Below, one piece after another: positions 1 to 8,280 of a DNA stretch of 61,647 bases (the stretch's first letter is position 1; each line of letters starts with the position of its first letter). The notes under the pieces are model-generated. The model was not told the DNA's origin. It worked only from the letters and a program-made list of their open reading frames with translations, and did not search any database. A program made the translations under genes and the position numbers. Location: assembly GCA_003252105.1 (NCBI GenBank), contig QKDL01000028.1, forward strand, positions 1 to 61,647, given 5' to 3'. Origin of the DNA: Arcobacter sp. (lineage in GTDB: Bacteria; Campylobacterota; Campylobacteria; Campylobacterales; Arcobacteraceae).

Positions 1-1
1 A

Positions 2-82
2 GAAGAAGAGCTATATAGGTTAAGAAAAGAGAATAAAGAATTACAAGCTAAAGTATCACATAATGGAGATACTCATGTATAA
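2..82 (+). CDS. 3' end of an upstream gene (partial), charged coiled-coil C-terminus
   Basis: An open frame enters from the left edge and ends with TAA at 80-82. The 26 visible residues are rich in Glu, Lys and Leu with heptad-like spacing (EEELYRLRKENKELQAK), so they look like the end of a coiled coil. The frame overlaps the following HNH gene by 8 bases, which suggests translational coupling and a two-gene operon. The body of the protein lies outside the window. An ATPase partner is a reasonable guess because HNH nucleases of this type are often encoded with one, but nothing visible proves it. Confidence 0.6.
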   Translation, partial: EEELYRLRKENKELQAKVSHNGDTHV

Positions 83-1334
83 AATTAATTATGACAATAG
101 TGAATTTATAAATGAGTTTCAAAATTTAGTAGTTGATTATTTTAATAAAGAAAATAGACTAAATAAAATTGAAAGTACCTTTAAAAAACTATTTGGGAAA
201 AGTTATACAATATGTTACTCTGTAGGTACTAACTTTTATGATACAGCAATATATAAGTTTGATCAATTAATAAATATAGCCGAACAATTTAATAATAAAT
301 TTTTGTATGAATTTGATGGTGAGTTTTATTTTGATTTTAGGCATATAAAAAGGTTAAGTAAGGTACATAAAAAGTTTTCACCAAGTGAGTTGAAAAAGTA
401 CAATAGAAAAAAAGAAAGATTAAGAGCTCTATTCCCTTATTCTTCTTTACAACCAATGATTGCAAAATTATTTAGAAAATATAAGAACGAATTGAAGCTG
501 TCAACTTGTTTTTATTGTAATATTGATTATATCAACTCTTTTAACTCTTACAGTGAATATAAAGATATTGTTGACTTTTTTAATAACGCATCAAGAGACG
601 AGTTAATAACTATGTTTGGAGATAAAAAAATAAATATTGATAATATAAAAAATAGTTTTTTCTCTTCGGAATCAGATATTGTAAAAAATACTTATAACTT
701 AGGGAAGGAAGGACTCAAAAAATTAAAAAATGATTTATATTTACATACACATGATCACTTTACATTGGATCATTTTATTGATAAAGGAACATTCCCTATA
801 TTAGCATTATCATTATATAATCTTGTACCTTCATGTTATACTTGTAATTCTAAACTAAAAAAAGAAAAAAACTTAATAAAGAACAATTCATCATTACTCT
901 CTCCTACTGATGATAATTTTGATTTTGATTCACATGTAAAATTCAAAATGTTTATGGAACATGATCGAAAATATATCAATACTGAACAAAAGATATCTCA
1001 AATAAATTCTGAAAAAGATTTTATCATTAAATTAACGGAAAAAAGTTATTCTGCTTATGGTGAGTTCATTAGATGTTTTAAGTTAGAAGGGAGGTATCAA
1101 TTTCATAAAAAAACTGCTTTAGATTTAATTGATAAAAGAAAATCATATCCAGATAAACATATTTATGATATGGTTAAAGTCCTTTCTACAAGTAATGATC
1201 CTATTGAAGAAAAAAAACTATTTGATATGTTAAAGCGAGATATTTATGGAAAAGAAGTTTTTGATGGAGAAATAAAGGATGTACCATTGACTAAATTAAA
1301 AAGGGATATTGCTGAGAATATTGGTATAAAATAA
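75..1334 (+). CDS. HNH endonuclease family protein, possible defence effector
   Basis: A 419-residue protein with an HNH/McrA-type nuclease core in its middle: a CxxC pair (CFYC, about residues 145-148), then LDHFIDK (about 231-237), then YNLVPSCYTCNSK (about 248-260) with the second Cys pair and the Asn. These are the zinc-binding and catalytic positions of the fold. The N- and C-terminal thirds are not recognised. I prefer the ATG at 75 over the ATG at 63 because GGAG at 65-68 has proper spacing to 75 and the start then overlaps the stop of the preceding gene. HNH proteins encoded behind an ATPase occur in Septu-like and related anti-phage systems. The partner here is cut off, so the defence role is inference. 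AT content is high and the flanking DNA carries mobile-element debris. Confidence 0.75.
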   Translation: MYKINYDNSEFINEFQNLVVDYFNKENRLNKIESTFKKLFGKSYTICYSVGTNFYDTAIYKFDQLINIAEQFNNKFLYEFDGEFYFDFRHIKRLSKVHKKFSPSELKKYNRKKERLRALFPYSSLQPMIAKLFRKYKNELKLSTCFYCNIDYINSFNSYSEYKDIVDFFNNASRDELITMFGDKKINIDNIKNSFFSSESDIVKNTYNLGKEGLKKLKNDLYLHTHDHFTLDHFIDKGTFPILALSLYNLVPSCYTCNSKLKKEKNLIKNNSSLLSPTDDNFDFDSHVKFKMFMEHDRKYINTEQKISQINSEKDFIIKLTEKSYSAYGEFIRCFKLEGRYQFHKKTALDLIDKRKSYPDKHIYDMVKVLSTSNDPIEEKKLFDMLKRDIYGKEVFDGEIKDVPLTKLKRDIAENIGIK

Positions 1335-1410
1335 AATTGTGCTAATTTTGTACCAAAAATGACCCTAAAAAGCTATTTATTAAATTCAACTGGATAAAGA
1401 GAAAAAGAAT

Positions 1411-1430
1411 AAAGGGGACAGGCACCTTTT
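1411..1430. repeat. Small palindromic motif AAAGGGGACAGGCACCTTTT
   Basis: A short imperfect palindrome in which AAAGG pairs with CCTTT around a GC-rich centre, standing out in AT-rich intergenic DNA just after the HNH gene. As far as I recall, similar GGGGACAGGCACC sequences recur between genes in many bacteria and have been linked to REP-type elements. No transposase is nearby, so this would be a non-autonomous copy. Confidence 0.4.
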
Positions 1431-1494
1431 CCTAAAAGTGCAATTCGATTTATAAAATATTTGATTTTAAATATATTTTTACTGTACGTCTTAA

Positions 1495-2032
1495 CTTATT
1501 CCGACTTTCTTTTGTAAAAAAGAAAGTAGCAAAGAAATTATCCCTCAGATTTCGAAGCCGAAGGTTCCCTCGCTTTTTATTTATCTCTTTTGAGTGCCTA
1601 AAAACTTGCTAAAATGTACTCCCAGCACATTTCTTTACGCTTCAAACAGTTTAGTCACTTGTTTTCAAAAAAAATAAATAAACACTCGGCTTCTCAAATG
1701 TGGGAAGGTGGGAAACTGACCTTTTCATTTTTTGATACCATTTTATTTGGATTGGTGTAATACTCAATAAGTATTTTAAAAGTTAGTGGCTAAGGAATTT
1801 GTCCAGACTTTGTTGAAGCCAAGTGCTTTGCTTTTTAAAGTGGAAAAAGCCGAAACTATTTGAAGAAAGAAAAGTGATTAACTCACTTTTTTTCTGAGTT
1901 TTATCTGTAAACAGAATTGACATGCAGGCTAGCTTTAAAAAGTGAAGTGGGAGGGAACTTTAGCTTCAACAACGCGTCTGGTTGCTTCTTTGTTTCTTTC
2001 TTACAACTAAGAAAGAAAAAAGCGGAGAGCTT
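1495..2032. repeat. Degenerate inverted-repeat module in a gene-poor stretch
   Basis: Between the HNH gene and the ATPase gene about 1.1 kb lacks a convincing gene. The left arm has a perfect 10-bp hairpin (ACTTTCTTTT at 1504-1513 with its complement at 1518-1527) followed by GAAGCCGAAGGTTCCCTCGC from 1554. The right arm repeats this inverted: GAAGTGGGAGGGAACTTTAGC from 1944, then a perfect 11-bp hairpin (TTTCTTTCTTA at 1993-2003, complement 2008-2018). The arms are similar but diverged and about 350 bp apart. The base composition is more mixed than in the surrounding genes. It may be an old MITE-like or otherwise decayed mobile sequence. Confidence 0.5.
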
Positions 2033-2130
2033 TGCTCTACAAGAGAGTGCATACAGCCAAACCCCATCTAAAACTAAAAAAATAATAAATAAAACTTAAT
2101 TACAACTTACCTTCTAAAACAAACTCTTAA

Positions 2131-2334
2131 AAGGTATCTTCAACTGCTCATGTAAAAAATAGAGTTGTAATACACACTTTAAGACATATCTTTGCTTCAC
2201 ATTTAGCAATTAATGGTACTCCAATATTTACAATCAAAGAATTGATGAATCACAAAGATATTGAACAAACTATGAGATATGCAAAATTAAGCCCTGATAG
2301 TGGAAAAGAGTTTATACTAAATTTATATAAATAG
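2131..2334 (+). pseudogene. C-terminal remnant of a tyrosine recombinase/integrase
   Basis: The frame open from 2131 to TAG at 2332-2334 encodes about 67 residues with the end of a tyrosine recombinase catalytic domain: HTLRHIFASHLAING (box II His-x-x-Arg-His) and ELMNHKDIEQTMRYAKL, which includes the probable nucleophile Tyr. There is a stop codon just upstream (2128-2130), no start codon and no N-terminal domain. It is therefore a broken integrase scar. It marks a past insertion at this edge and explains the neighbouring accessory genes. Confidence 0.75.
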
Positions 2335-2420
2335 TGTAGTTTTAAAAATATTGAAAATTTGGAATAATTGCTTTGAGTTTTCTATATGAGTATAAAGTAA
2401 ATAAAATTTGCATTTAAGTA

Positions 2421-2475
2421 GATATTTCGTATTATTATATTGGATATTTCGTATTTTATATATAGATATTTCGTA
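2421..2475. repeat. Three GATATTTCGTA boxes with exact 22-bp period
   Basis: The 11-mer GATATTTCGTA occurs identically at 2421-2431, 2443-2453 and 2465-2475. The spacing is exactly 22 bp, about two helical turns, so all three lie on one face of the DNA. The last copy ends 34 bases before the start codon of the DUF4143 ATPase gene. Spacers between the boxes are AT-rich and not conserved. This looks like a phased protein-binding site, either an operator for that gene or an iteron-like array. Confidence 0.65.
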
Positions 2476-2509
2476 AAATATGTAAATTTATTATGTGAGG
2501 AATATAAAA

Positions 2510-3760
2510 ATGGTACATAGAAAAATAGAATCAACAATTGTTGAAATGTTAAAATATTTTAGGGTTGTAGCTATAAATGGACCGAGACAATCAGGGAAAA
2601 CAACTCTACAAAAGAAAATTTCAAAAGAAAAAGACATGAACTATTATACTTTTGATAATGAAGATACTTTTGATTTAGCAACAGAAAACACAGAAAACTT
2701 TATAGAAAATATTTCAAAAGATAAAAATGTTGCTATTGATGAAGTTCAAATGATACCTAGAATAATTTCTGAAATTAAAATAGCTGTTGATACTAAAAAT
2801 AGAAAAGGGATGTTTTTATTAACTGGTTCTTCTGATATGTTTAAAAACTCAAAAATTAAAGAATCTTTAGCAGGAAGAATGGCAAGTTTTAACTTATATC
2901 CTTTATCTTATAGCGAAATAAACAATAGAGATATAAATATTATAGATAAACTATTTAGTGATGATTATAATAAATTTGAAATAGATAAAAAACTTACAGA
3001 AGAAGATTTTATAAATGCCGTAATTAATGGTGGTTATCCTGAAGTTTATGAATTACCACAAAAAGCAAAAAAAGCTTGGTTTGAATTTTATATAAAATCA
3101 AGAATCACAAAAGATATAGCAACAATTGAAAATGTAAACTTAGATAAAGTATCTCATCTTGATAAACTTTTAAAAGTATTAGTCTCACAAGTAGCTTCAC
3201 TTGTAAATTATAGTAATGTAGCTAATTCAATTGAACTTGCAGATAAAACAGTAAGAAAATATATTCAACTTTTAGAAGCTTTATATATTATCAAGTTAGT
3301 TCCTGCATACTCAAATAATCAATTAAAAAGAGTAATTAAAAAACCTAAAGTACATTTTATAGATTCAGGACTAGCAAGTTTTCTACTTAATGTTGATGTT
3401 AAGGCTTCAATGGAAGGTAAAAATAAACACTTAGGAAACCTTGTTGAGACTTTTGTATATAGTGAATTAATTAAACATCAATCTTATTCAGAGGAAAGTG
3501 TTGAGATATATCATTTTAGAGATGCTTATGACAAAGAGGTTGATTTTGTTATTGAATCAAGTTCAGGAGACATAGTAGCACTAGAGATTAAATCAGGTTC
3601 AAGTATTAAGAAAGAACAATTTAAAGGGCTTTTAGCACTTGCAAAAACAATTAAAGTAAAAAACTTTAAGGGTATTGTTTTATATGGTGGAGATATGATA
3701 TTACCATTTAAATTAGAAAAATATCAATTTTGGGCTATTCCTTTAAGAGTTTTAATTTAA
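2510..3760 (+). CDS. AAA ATPase of the AAA_14/DUF4143 family
   Basis: A 416-residue protein with a Walker A motif near the N-terminus (NGPRQSGKTT), a Walker B-like segment (NVAIDEVQ), the sensor-type LLTGSS and the L-AGRM-x(6)-L-PLS-E pattern typical of DUF4143 ATPases. After a winged-helix-like part (NSIELADKTVRKYIQLLE) comes the DUF4143 domain, with a PD-(D/E)xK-like D-x-E-x-K stretch (EVDFVIE then ALEIKSG). The ATG at 2510 is chosen: GAGG at 2497-2500 is its ribosome binding site and the in-frame GTG at 2495 falls inside that site. The family is widespread, often variable between strains and of uncertain function. The upstream 22-bp-phased boxes may be its own operator. Confidence 0.8.
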   Translation: MVHRKIESTIVEMLKYFRVVAINGPRQSGKTTLQKKISKEKDMNYYTFDNEDTFDLATENTENFIENISKDKNVAIDEVQMIPRIISEIKIAVDTKNRKGMFLLTGSSDMFKNSKIKESLAGRMASFNLYPLSYSEINNRDINIIDKLFSDDYNKFEIDKKLTEEDFINAVINGGYPEVYELPQKAKKAWFEFYIKSRITKDIATIENVNLDKVSHLDKLLKVLVSQVASLVNYSNVANSIELADKTVRKYIQLLEALYIIKLVPAYSNNQLKRVIKKPKVHFIDSGLASFLLNVDVKASMEGKNKHLGNLVETFVYSELIKHQSYSEESVEIYHFRDAYDKEVDFVIESSSGDIVALEIKSGSSIKKEQFKGLLALAKTIKVKNFKGIVLYGGDMILPFKLEKYQFWAIPLRVLI

Positions 3761-3841
3761 AACACCCACTAAAAATAACCTAAATTAATATTACTTTCAA
3801 ACTTCTTTATTAAAATAAGAAAAACAATATTAAGGTCTCAT

Positions 3842-4510
3842 ATGAAAAACTCACTTAAATGTTTAACAATAATTATATTAATTCTAACTAATACTCATGC
3901 AAAAGAGTATGTTACAAAAAAAGAGATCAAACAAATTCAAGAACAGTATGGAGGAAGATCAGGGGAAAGATTATCCAACTGGAATGAACTTATGAAAGAG
4001 ATTGAAAATCAGTCTGATAAAGTAAAAGCTAGAAGAGTAAATGCTTATTTTAATCAATATAGATACAAATATGACACAATTGTGGAAGATGGAAAGTTGA
4101 TAAGAAAAGGTGATTACTGGAGAACATTTAAAAACTTTGTTGGACAGTTAGGTGGAGATTGTGATGATTACGCCCTAGCTAAATATCATTCTTTGGTACA
4201 ATTAGGTGTAGATAAAGATAAACTTCAACTATGGTTGGGCTCTTATAAAAGTAAACAATTAAACCATATGGTTTTAGCTTATGATATAGATGGTTCAAAC
4301 AATCCTTTAATTTTGGATAACAATACTAGAACTCCTATTAGATATTCTCAAAGAACAAATTTTAAACCATGGTTTCATATAAATGAATATGAATATGGTG
4401 CTTTTAAAAACAATATAACTAATCCACAATATAAACAATATCCAAATACAGCCGCTTCGAATTTCAGCAAAAGTTTTGGTGACTGGCTATACAGAATGAG
4501 TAGAGAATAA
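3842..4510 (+). CDS. LapG-like periplasmic cysteine protease (BTLCP family)
   Basis: A 222-residue protein with a signal peptide (hydrophobic stretch ending THA/KEY) and the bacterial transglutaminase-like cysteine peptidase fold. The catalytic Cys is in GGDCDDYALAKY (about residue 103), the His in NHMVLAY and the Asp in LILDNN, the expected order of the triad. LapG-type enzymes cut the N-terminus of large adhesins under control of the c-di-GMP receptor LapD. Neither an adhesin nor a clear LapD lies next to it, although two EAL proteins are in this window. The gene stands alone and ends at a strong terminator. Confidence 0.8.
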   Translation: MKNSLKCLTIIILILTNTHAKEYVTKKEIKQIQEQYGGRSGERLSNWNELMKEIENQSDKVKARRVNAYFNQYRYKYDTIVEDGKLIRKGDYWRTFKNFVGQLGGDCDDYALAKYHSLVQLGVDKDKLQLWLGSYKSKQLNHMVLAYDIDGSNNPLILDNNTRTPIRYSQRTNFKPWFHINEYEYGAFKNNITNPQYKQYPNTAASNFSKSFGDWLYRMSRE

Positions 4511-4530
4511 CTTTATTTCTCTACTTTTTT
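4499..4530 (+). terminator. Rho-independent terminator after the LapG-like gene
   Basis: AGTAGAGAA (4499-4507) pairs perfectly with TTCTCTACT (4517-4525) and is followed by a run of T. The hairpin starts inside the last codons of the LapG-like gene. Confidence 0.8.
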
Positions 4531-4560
4531 CCCTTCTATCTATTTTTTATACAACAAATC

Positions 4561-4575
4561 TGATAATCATTATTA
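4561..4575. promoter_or_regulatory. Distal Fur box of the imelysin cluster
   Basis: TGATAATCATTATTA matches the 7-1-7 Fur consensus TGATAATnATTATCA at all but one fixed position. It lies about 84 bp upstream of the imelysin gene. A second box lies closer to the gene. Confidence 0.7.
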
Positions 4576-4624
4576 GTATTAAGAGTTACTTAAGTTTTTT
4601 TTGATTAAAATTTCCTAAACATAA

Positions 4625-4639
4625 TGATAATAACTATCA
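4625..4639. promoter_or_regulatory. Proximal Fur box of the imelysin cluster
   Basis: TGATAATAACTATCA matches the 7-1-7 Fur consensus with one mismatch. It ends 19 bases before the imelysin start, in the promoter or early leader, a good position for repression in iron-replete cells. Confidence 0.8.
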
Positions 4640-4658
4640 TTTTAATAAAAGGAAACAA

Positions 4659-5993
4659 ATGATGAAATCTAAATTATTACTTTCAAGTATTAGTGTTACA
4701 GCTATGTTATTGATATCTGGTTGTTATGCTTCAAGTGAACACAATATGTCTAAAATGGAGATGAAAACTGCCCCCGTGTTATACGCGTATGCAAATCTAG
4801 CAAAAGATAACTATAGTGATGCCCTAAATGATGCAAAACTTTTACAAGCAGCAATTGAATCATTTTCTAAAAATCCAACAGAAGCTACTTTAAAAGCTGC
4901 AAAAAATGCTTGGTTAAACTCTAGAGAGTCTTATGGTCAAACTGAGATTTTTAGACTTTCAAATGGTCCTATTGATGCAGAAGAGGGTTGGGTAGCAGAT
5001 ACTTATGGTTCTTTAGAAGGACAAATAAACGCTTGGCCACTTGATGAAAATATGATTGATTATACAATTGATGCAGATGGTAAAAAAACTTCTGGAAATA
5101 TTATCGATACAGTTGGTGTATTTAATCCTGGTGGAGAAGATTCAAGTGCAATTGATGTATCAAAAATCACTGTTGATTCTATCACTTCATTAAATGAAAA
5201 TGGTGGTGAAGCAAATGTATCAACTGGATACCATGCTATTGAGTTTATTTTATGGGGACAAGATCAAGATTACTCTAACTTTGTAAAAGATTCTATTACA
5301 AATGGTCCATTAACAGCTGGTCAAAGACCACTTAGTGATTTTACAAGTGACAAAAATGCACAAAGAAGAATGGACTATTTAAAAGCTGCATCTGCAAAAA
5401 TAGTTTCTGATTTAGAAACAGTTTATAGTGCTTGGGATTCAAATGGTATTTATCAAAAAGCACTAAAAAACTCTTTAACAGGGAAAGATGCTGATAAAAA
5501 TATCTCAAAAGAGGTTGCATTAAAACAAATTATTGCTGGTATGGGAGTATTTATCAAATCTGAACTAGCAAACGAAAGAATTGCAGTTGCAGTATTAACT
5601 CCATCTGAAGAGGATGAGCACTCTTGCTTCTCAGATAATACTCATAGAGATATATATACAAACTACCAAGGTTTTAAAAATGTATTAACTTCTACATACA
5701 AGGGTAAATCTTATGGTGAGTCTTTATTAAGTAAAGCAGATAAACAAACACAAGAAAGAGTTTTAGCTCTAATGAGTTCAATTGAAGAAAAAATTGCAAA
5801 AATTGACACAATTGCTAAAACAAAAGAGCATTTTGATTATCAAATTCAACCAGATAATCCACAAGCAAAAGTTATTGTAAAACTTAAAAACCAAATGAGA
5901 AAACTTGGTGATGAGATGGTAAATATTGCAACTGCAAATGGAATATCTTTAAGTACAGATGATGTTACAGACCCTGAAGAAACAAAACTATAA
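4659..5993 (+). CDS. Imelysin family (M75) lipoprotein, iron-regulated
   Basis: A 444-residue lipoprotein: hydrophobic signal peptide followed by the lipobox LISGC. The body matches the imelysin/IrpA family, with NAWLNSRESYGQTEIFRLSNGPID and the conserved GxHxxE motif in GYHAIEFILWGQD. Imelysins are periplasmic or outer-membrane-associated proteins that appear in iron-starvation regulons. A peptidase role is doubted and an iron-linked role is favoured. AAGGAAA precedes the start; ATG at 4662 is an alternative. Two near-consensus Fur boxes lie upstream. The 3' end overlaps the next gene by 35 bases, so it is the first gene of an operon of at least five. Confidence 0.88.
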   Translation: MMKSKLLLSSISVTAMLLISGCYASSEHNMSKMEMKTAPVLYAYANLAKDNYSDALNDAKLLQAAIESFSKNPTEATLKAAKNAWLNSRESYGQTEIFRLSNGPIDAEEGWVADTYGSLEGQINAWPLDENMIDYTIDADGKKTSGNIIDTVGVFNPGGEDSSAIDVSKITVDSITSLNENGGEANVSTGYHAIEFILWGQDQDYSNFVKDSITNGPLTAGQRPLSDFTSDKNAQRRMDYLKAASAKIVSDLETVYSAWDSNGIYQKALKNSLTGKDADKNISKEVALKQIIAGMGVFIKSELANERIAVAVLTPSEEDEHSCFSDNTHRDIYTNYQGFKNVLTSTYKGKSYGESLLSKADKQTQERVLALMSSIEEKIAKIDTIAKTKEHFDYQIQPDNPQAKVIVKLKNQMRKLGDEMVNIATANGISLSTDDVTDPEETKL

Positions 5994-7284
5994 TCTAATA
6001 TTTCTACTTGTAGCAATTTTTGCTACAAGTGAAATAATGGCACAAAATAAAAAGTTAAGCGATGAAGAATACGATAAATATATATTAGGTAGAAGTTTCT
6101 TTGCTATACCTTGGGTTGAAGCACCAAGTGCAACTACTGCAAGGGATGGATTAGGACCTTTATTCAACGCAAATACCTGTAACTCATGTCATCCTAAAAA
6201 TACAAGAGGTATTTTATTTAATGAAAACGGTGATTTATCAAGAGCAATTATTGCGAAACTCTCAATTCCTTCAAACAATTCAAAAGAACACAAAGAGTTG
6301 ATTTATAAAAATGGCTTAGTTCCAGAACCAGTTTATGGTGGGCAAATAGCTATCAATGCAATTCATGGGGTAAAATTTGAAGCTACTCCTAAAGTTACAT
6401 ATGAAGAAAAAGTTATAAAATTTCCAGATGGAAAGATACAAAAACTTTTAAAACCAACATATCAAATTGACAATTTACAGTACGGACAACTTCACAAAGA
6501 TACAATCTTAACTTTTAGATTAGCCCCTTCACTATATGGTGTAGGTTTTTTAGATGATATAAAAGATGAAGATATCTTAGCAAATGAAGATGAATTTGAT
6601 AAAGATAATGATGGTATTTCAGGACGCGCGAATATTGTATACTCAAATATAACAAACAAATATGAACTTGGGAAATTTAGTTGGAAAGCAAATCTTACAA
6701 CACTAAAACACCAAATAGCTAATGCAGCTATAAATGATATGGGACTAACTACTTCTATTTATCCAAAAGATACCTGTACAAAAAAACAAACAGCATGTCT
6801 AAATGCACCAAAAGCAAGAGATGCTATTGATTTACCCGATCATAGATTAGAAGCTGTAGAATTCTTTGTTTCAAACCAAAAACTTCATAAAATCAATGAA
6901 ACAAAAGAGTTTAAAAAAGGGTATGAATTATTTAAACAAATTGGTTGTATTAAATGCCATGTAGACTCTTTTGTAACTAAAGCTGGAACAAAAATTGCTC
7001 CATTTACAGATATGTTGTTACATGACATGGGAGAAGATTTGGCAGATGGTAGAAGTGAGTTTAAAGCAACAGGAAGTGAGTGGAGAACACCTGCCCTTTG
7101 GGGACTTTCATTAAATGAAAAAATCACTGGTAAAAAACCAAGACTTTTACATGATGGAAGAGCAAGAGATGTTCAAGAAGCCATTTTATGGCATGGTGGT
7201 GAAGCAAAAACCATAAAAGAAAACTATATGAAATTAGATAAAAAAGATAGAGAATTTATTTTAAAATTCTTAAGTGAGGTATAA
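5959..7284 (+). CDS. Di-haem oxidoreductase (DUF1111 / DHOR family)
   Basis: A 441-residue exported cytochrome with an N-terminal signal segment (NLIFLLVAIFATSEIMA) and two haem c sites: CNSCH (about residue 74) and CIKCH (about residue 331). LGPLFNANTCNSCH, the long central region and the ending LLHDGRARDVQEAILWHGGEA are typical of the COG3488/DUF1111 family, related to MauG and bacterial peroxidases. Members sit next to imelysins in many proteobacteria. The start overlaps the previous gene by 35 bases, and no strong ribosome binding site is seen, so translation is probably coupled. Confidence 0.85.
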   Translation: MMLQTLKKQNYNLIFLLVAIFATSEIMAQNKKLSDEEYDKYILGRSFFAIPWVEAPSATTARDGLGPLFNANTCNSCHPKNTRGILFNENGDLSRAIIAKLSIPSNNSKEHKELIYKNGLVPEPVYGGQIAINAIHGVKFEATPKVTYEEKVIKFPDGKIQKLLKPTYQIDNLQYGQLHKDTILTFRLAPSLYGVGFLDDIKDEDILANEDEFDKDNDGISGRANIVYSNITNKYELGKFSWKANLTTLKHQIANAAINDMGLTTSIYPKDTCTKKQTACLNAPKARDAIDLPDHRLEAVEFFVSNQKLHKINETKEFKKGYELFKQIGCIKCHVDSFVTKAGTKIAPFTDMLLHDMGEDLADGRSEFKATGSEWRTPALWGLSLNEKITGKKPRLLHDGRARDVQEAILWHGGEAKTIKENYMKLDKKDREFILKFLSEV

Positions 7285-7285
7285 A

Positions 7286-8272
7286 ATGAAGATTTTACAA
7301 GTTTTATTATTGTCTATTTTCCTAAACTTATCAATCTTTGCAGATGATAAAATGGAAAATACTCAAGTATTAAAAAACTTATATGACAATGTTATTTTAA
7401 ATAGTGTAGATGGTACATTATTAGAGTTAAAAAACATTGAAGAAGCTTTAAAAGTAAAAGATACAAAAAAAGTTCAAAACAGTTTTGAGTATCTAGTAAA
7501 AAATTGGAAAGGTGTTGAAGCTTTTTATATTTTAGGTGATTTAAATGATGAATATATAGATACTCCTAGGTATATAGATATTTTCCATAATGGAAATGAA
7601 GATATTACTCAACAACTTGATAGAGCTATTAAAAGTACAGATGAGATTAGAGTTGTACTATTTAAAAACTCACTAAAATCAATCAATGCTTTAGAATATG
7701 TTCTTTTTGCAAAAGATATAAATGATTCTAGAGTAAATAGTATTGCTTTAAATATTGTATCAAAAATAAAAAGCTTAGTTGAAGATATCAAAGAAGAGTA
7801 CAGGAACCAAGAAACAACTTTTCTAAGTGATGTAAAAAAAGCAAACTCAATAACTATCAATACAATCGTACAAAACACTTATAAGTTAAAAGAGTGGAGA
7901 ATTGGTGAAGTTTTAGGATTAACTAAAAAATATGAAGGAAATCCAGATAATAAAAGAGCCGAATATTATCTAAGTAAAAATAGTGCTAATGGTATTGAAG
8001 CTATATTAACAACATTAAAAAATATTTTTGACAACGATAAATATGAAGATTATGGAGATTTTCTTTTAAAAATCACTAATGAGGAACAAGTAAAAAGACT
8101 TAGAGATGCTATTGATAAATCTATTTTATTAACTAAAAAAATAAAAAATGATGATTTTTCAAACTCAAAAGAGCTTTATGAAGAGGTAAGTGAAATCCAT
8201 GTGATTTTATTTTTAGAAATTATTGAAGAGTTATCAATAAATGCAAAAATTTTAGAGGCTGATGGAGATTAA
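7286..8272 (+). CDS. Second imelysin-like periplasmic protein
   Basis: A 328-residue helical protein with a signal peptide (MKILQVLLLSIFLNLSIFA). The NWKGVEAFYILGDL and NALEYVLFA segments follow the pattern of the imelysin fold, with the ALEYVLF part at the place of the GxHxxE motif but lacking its His. It is thus a divergent paralogue. The start at 7286 is chosen because GTGAGG just upstream acts as ribosome binding site; the longer reading from GTG 7274 would add four residues. It follows the DHOR gene directly, repeating the imelysin-DUF1111-imelysin order known from iron-regulated clusters elsewhere. Confidence 0.75.
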   Translation: MKILQVLLLSIFLNLSIFADDKMENTQVLKNLYDNVILNSVDGTLLELKNIEEALKVKDTKKVQNSFEYLVKNWKGVEAFYILGDLNDEYIDTPRYIDIFHNGNEDITQQLDRAIKSTDEIRVVLFKNSLKSINALEYVLFAKDINDSRVNSIALNIVSKIKSLVEDIKEEYRNQETTFLSDVKKANSITINTIVQNTYKLKEWRIGEVLGLTKKYEGNPDNKRAEYYLSKNSANGIEAILTTLKNIFDNDKYEDYGDFLLKITNEEQVKRLRDAIDKSILLTKKIKNDDFSNSKELYEEVSEIHVILFLEIIEELSINAKILEADGD

Positions 8273-8280
8273 GAAAATAA

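Noticed and set aside
1917..2099. A 60-codon open frame (MTCRLALKSEVGG...)
   Set aside because: It runs through the right arm of the inverted-repeat module including its hairpin, has no ribosome binding site and shows repeat-derived composition; treated as non-coding.
2421..2475. CRISPR-like array
   Set aside because: Only three 11-bp units with 11-bp spacers and no cas genes; far too short for CRISPR. Treated as a phased binding site.
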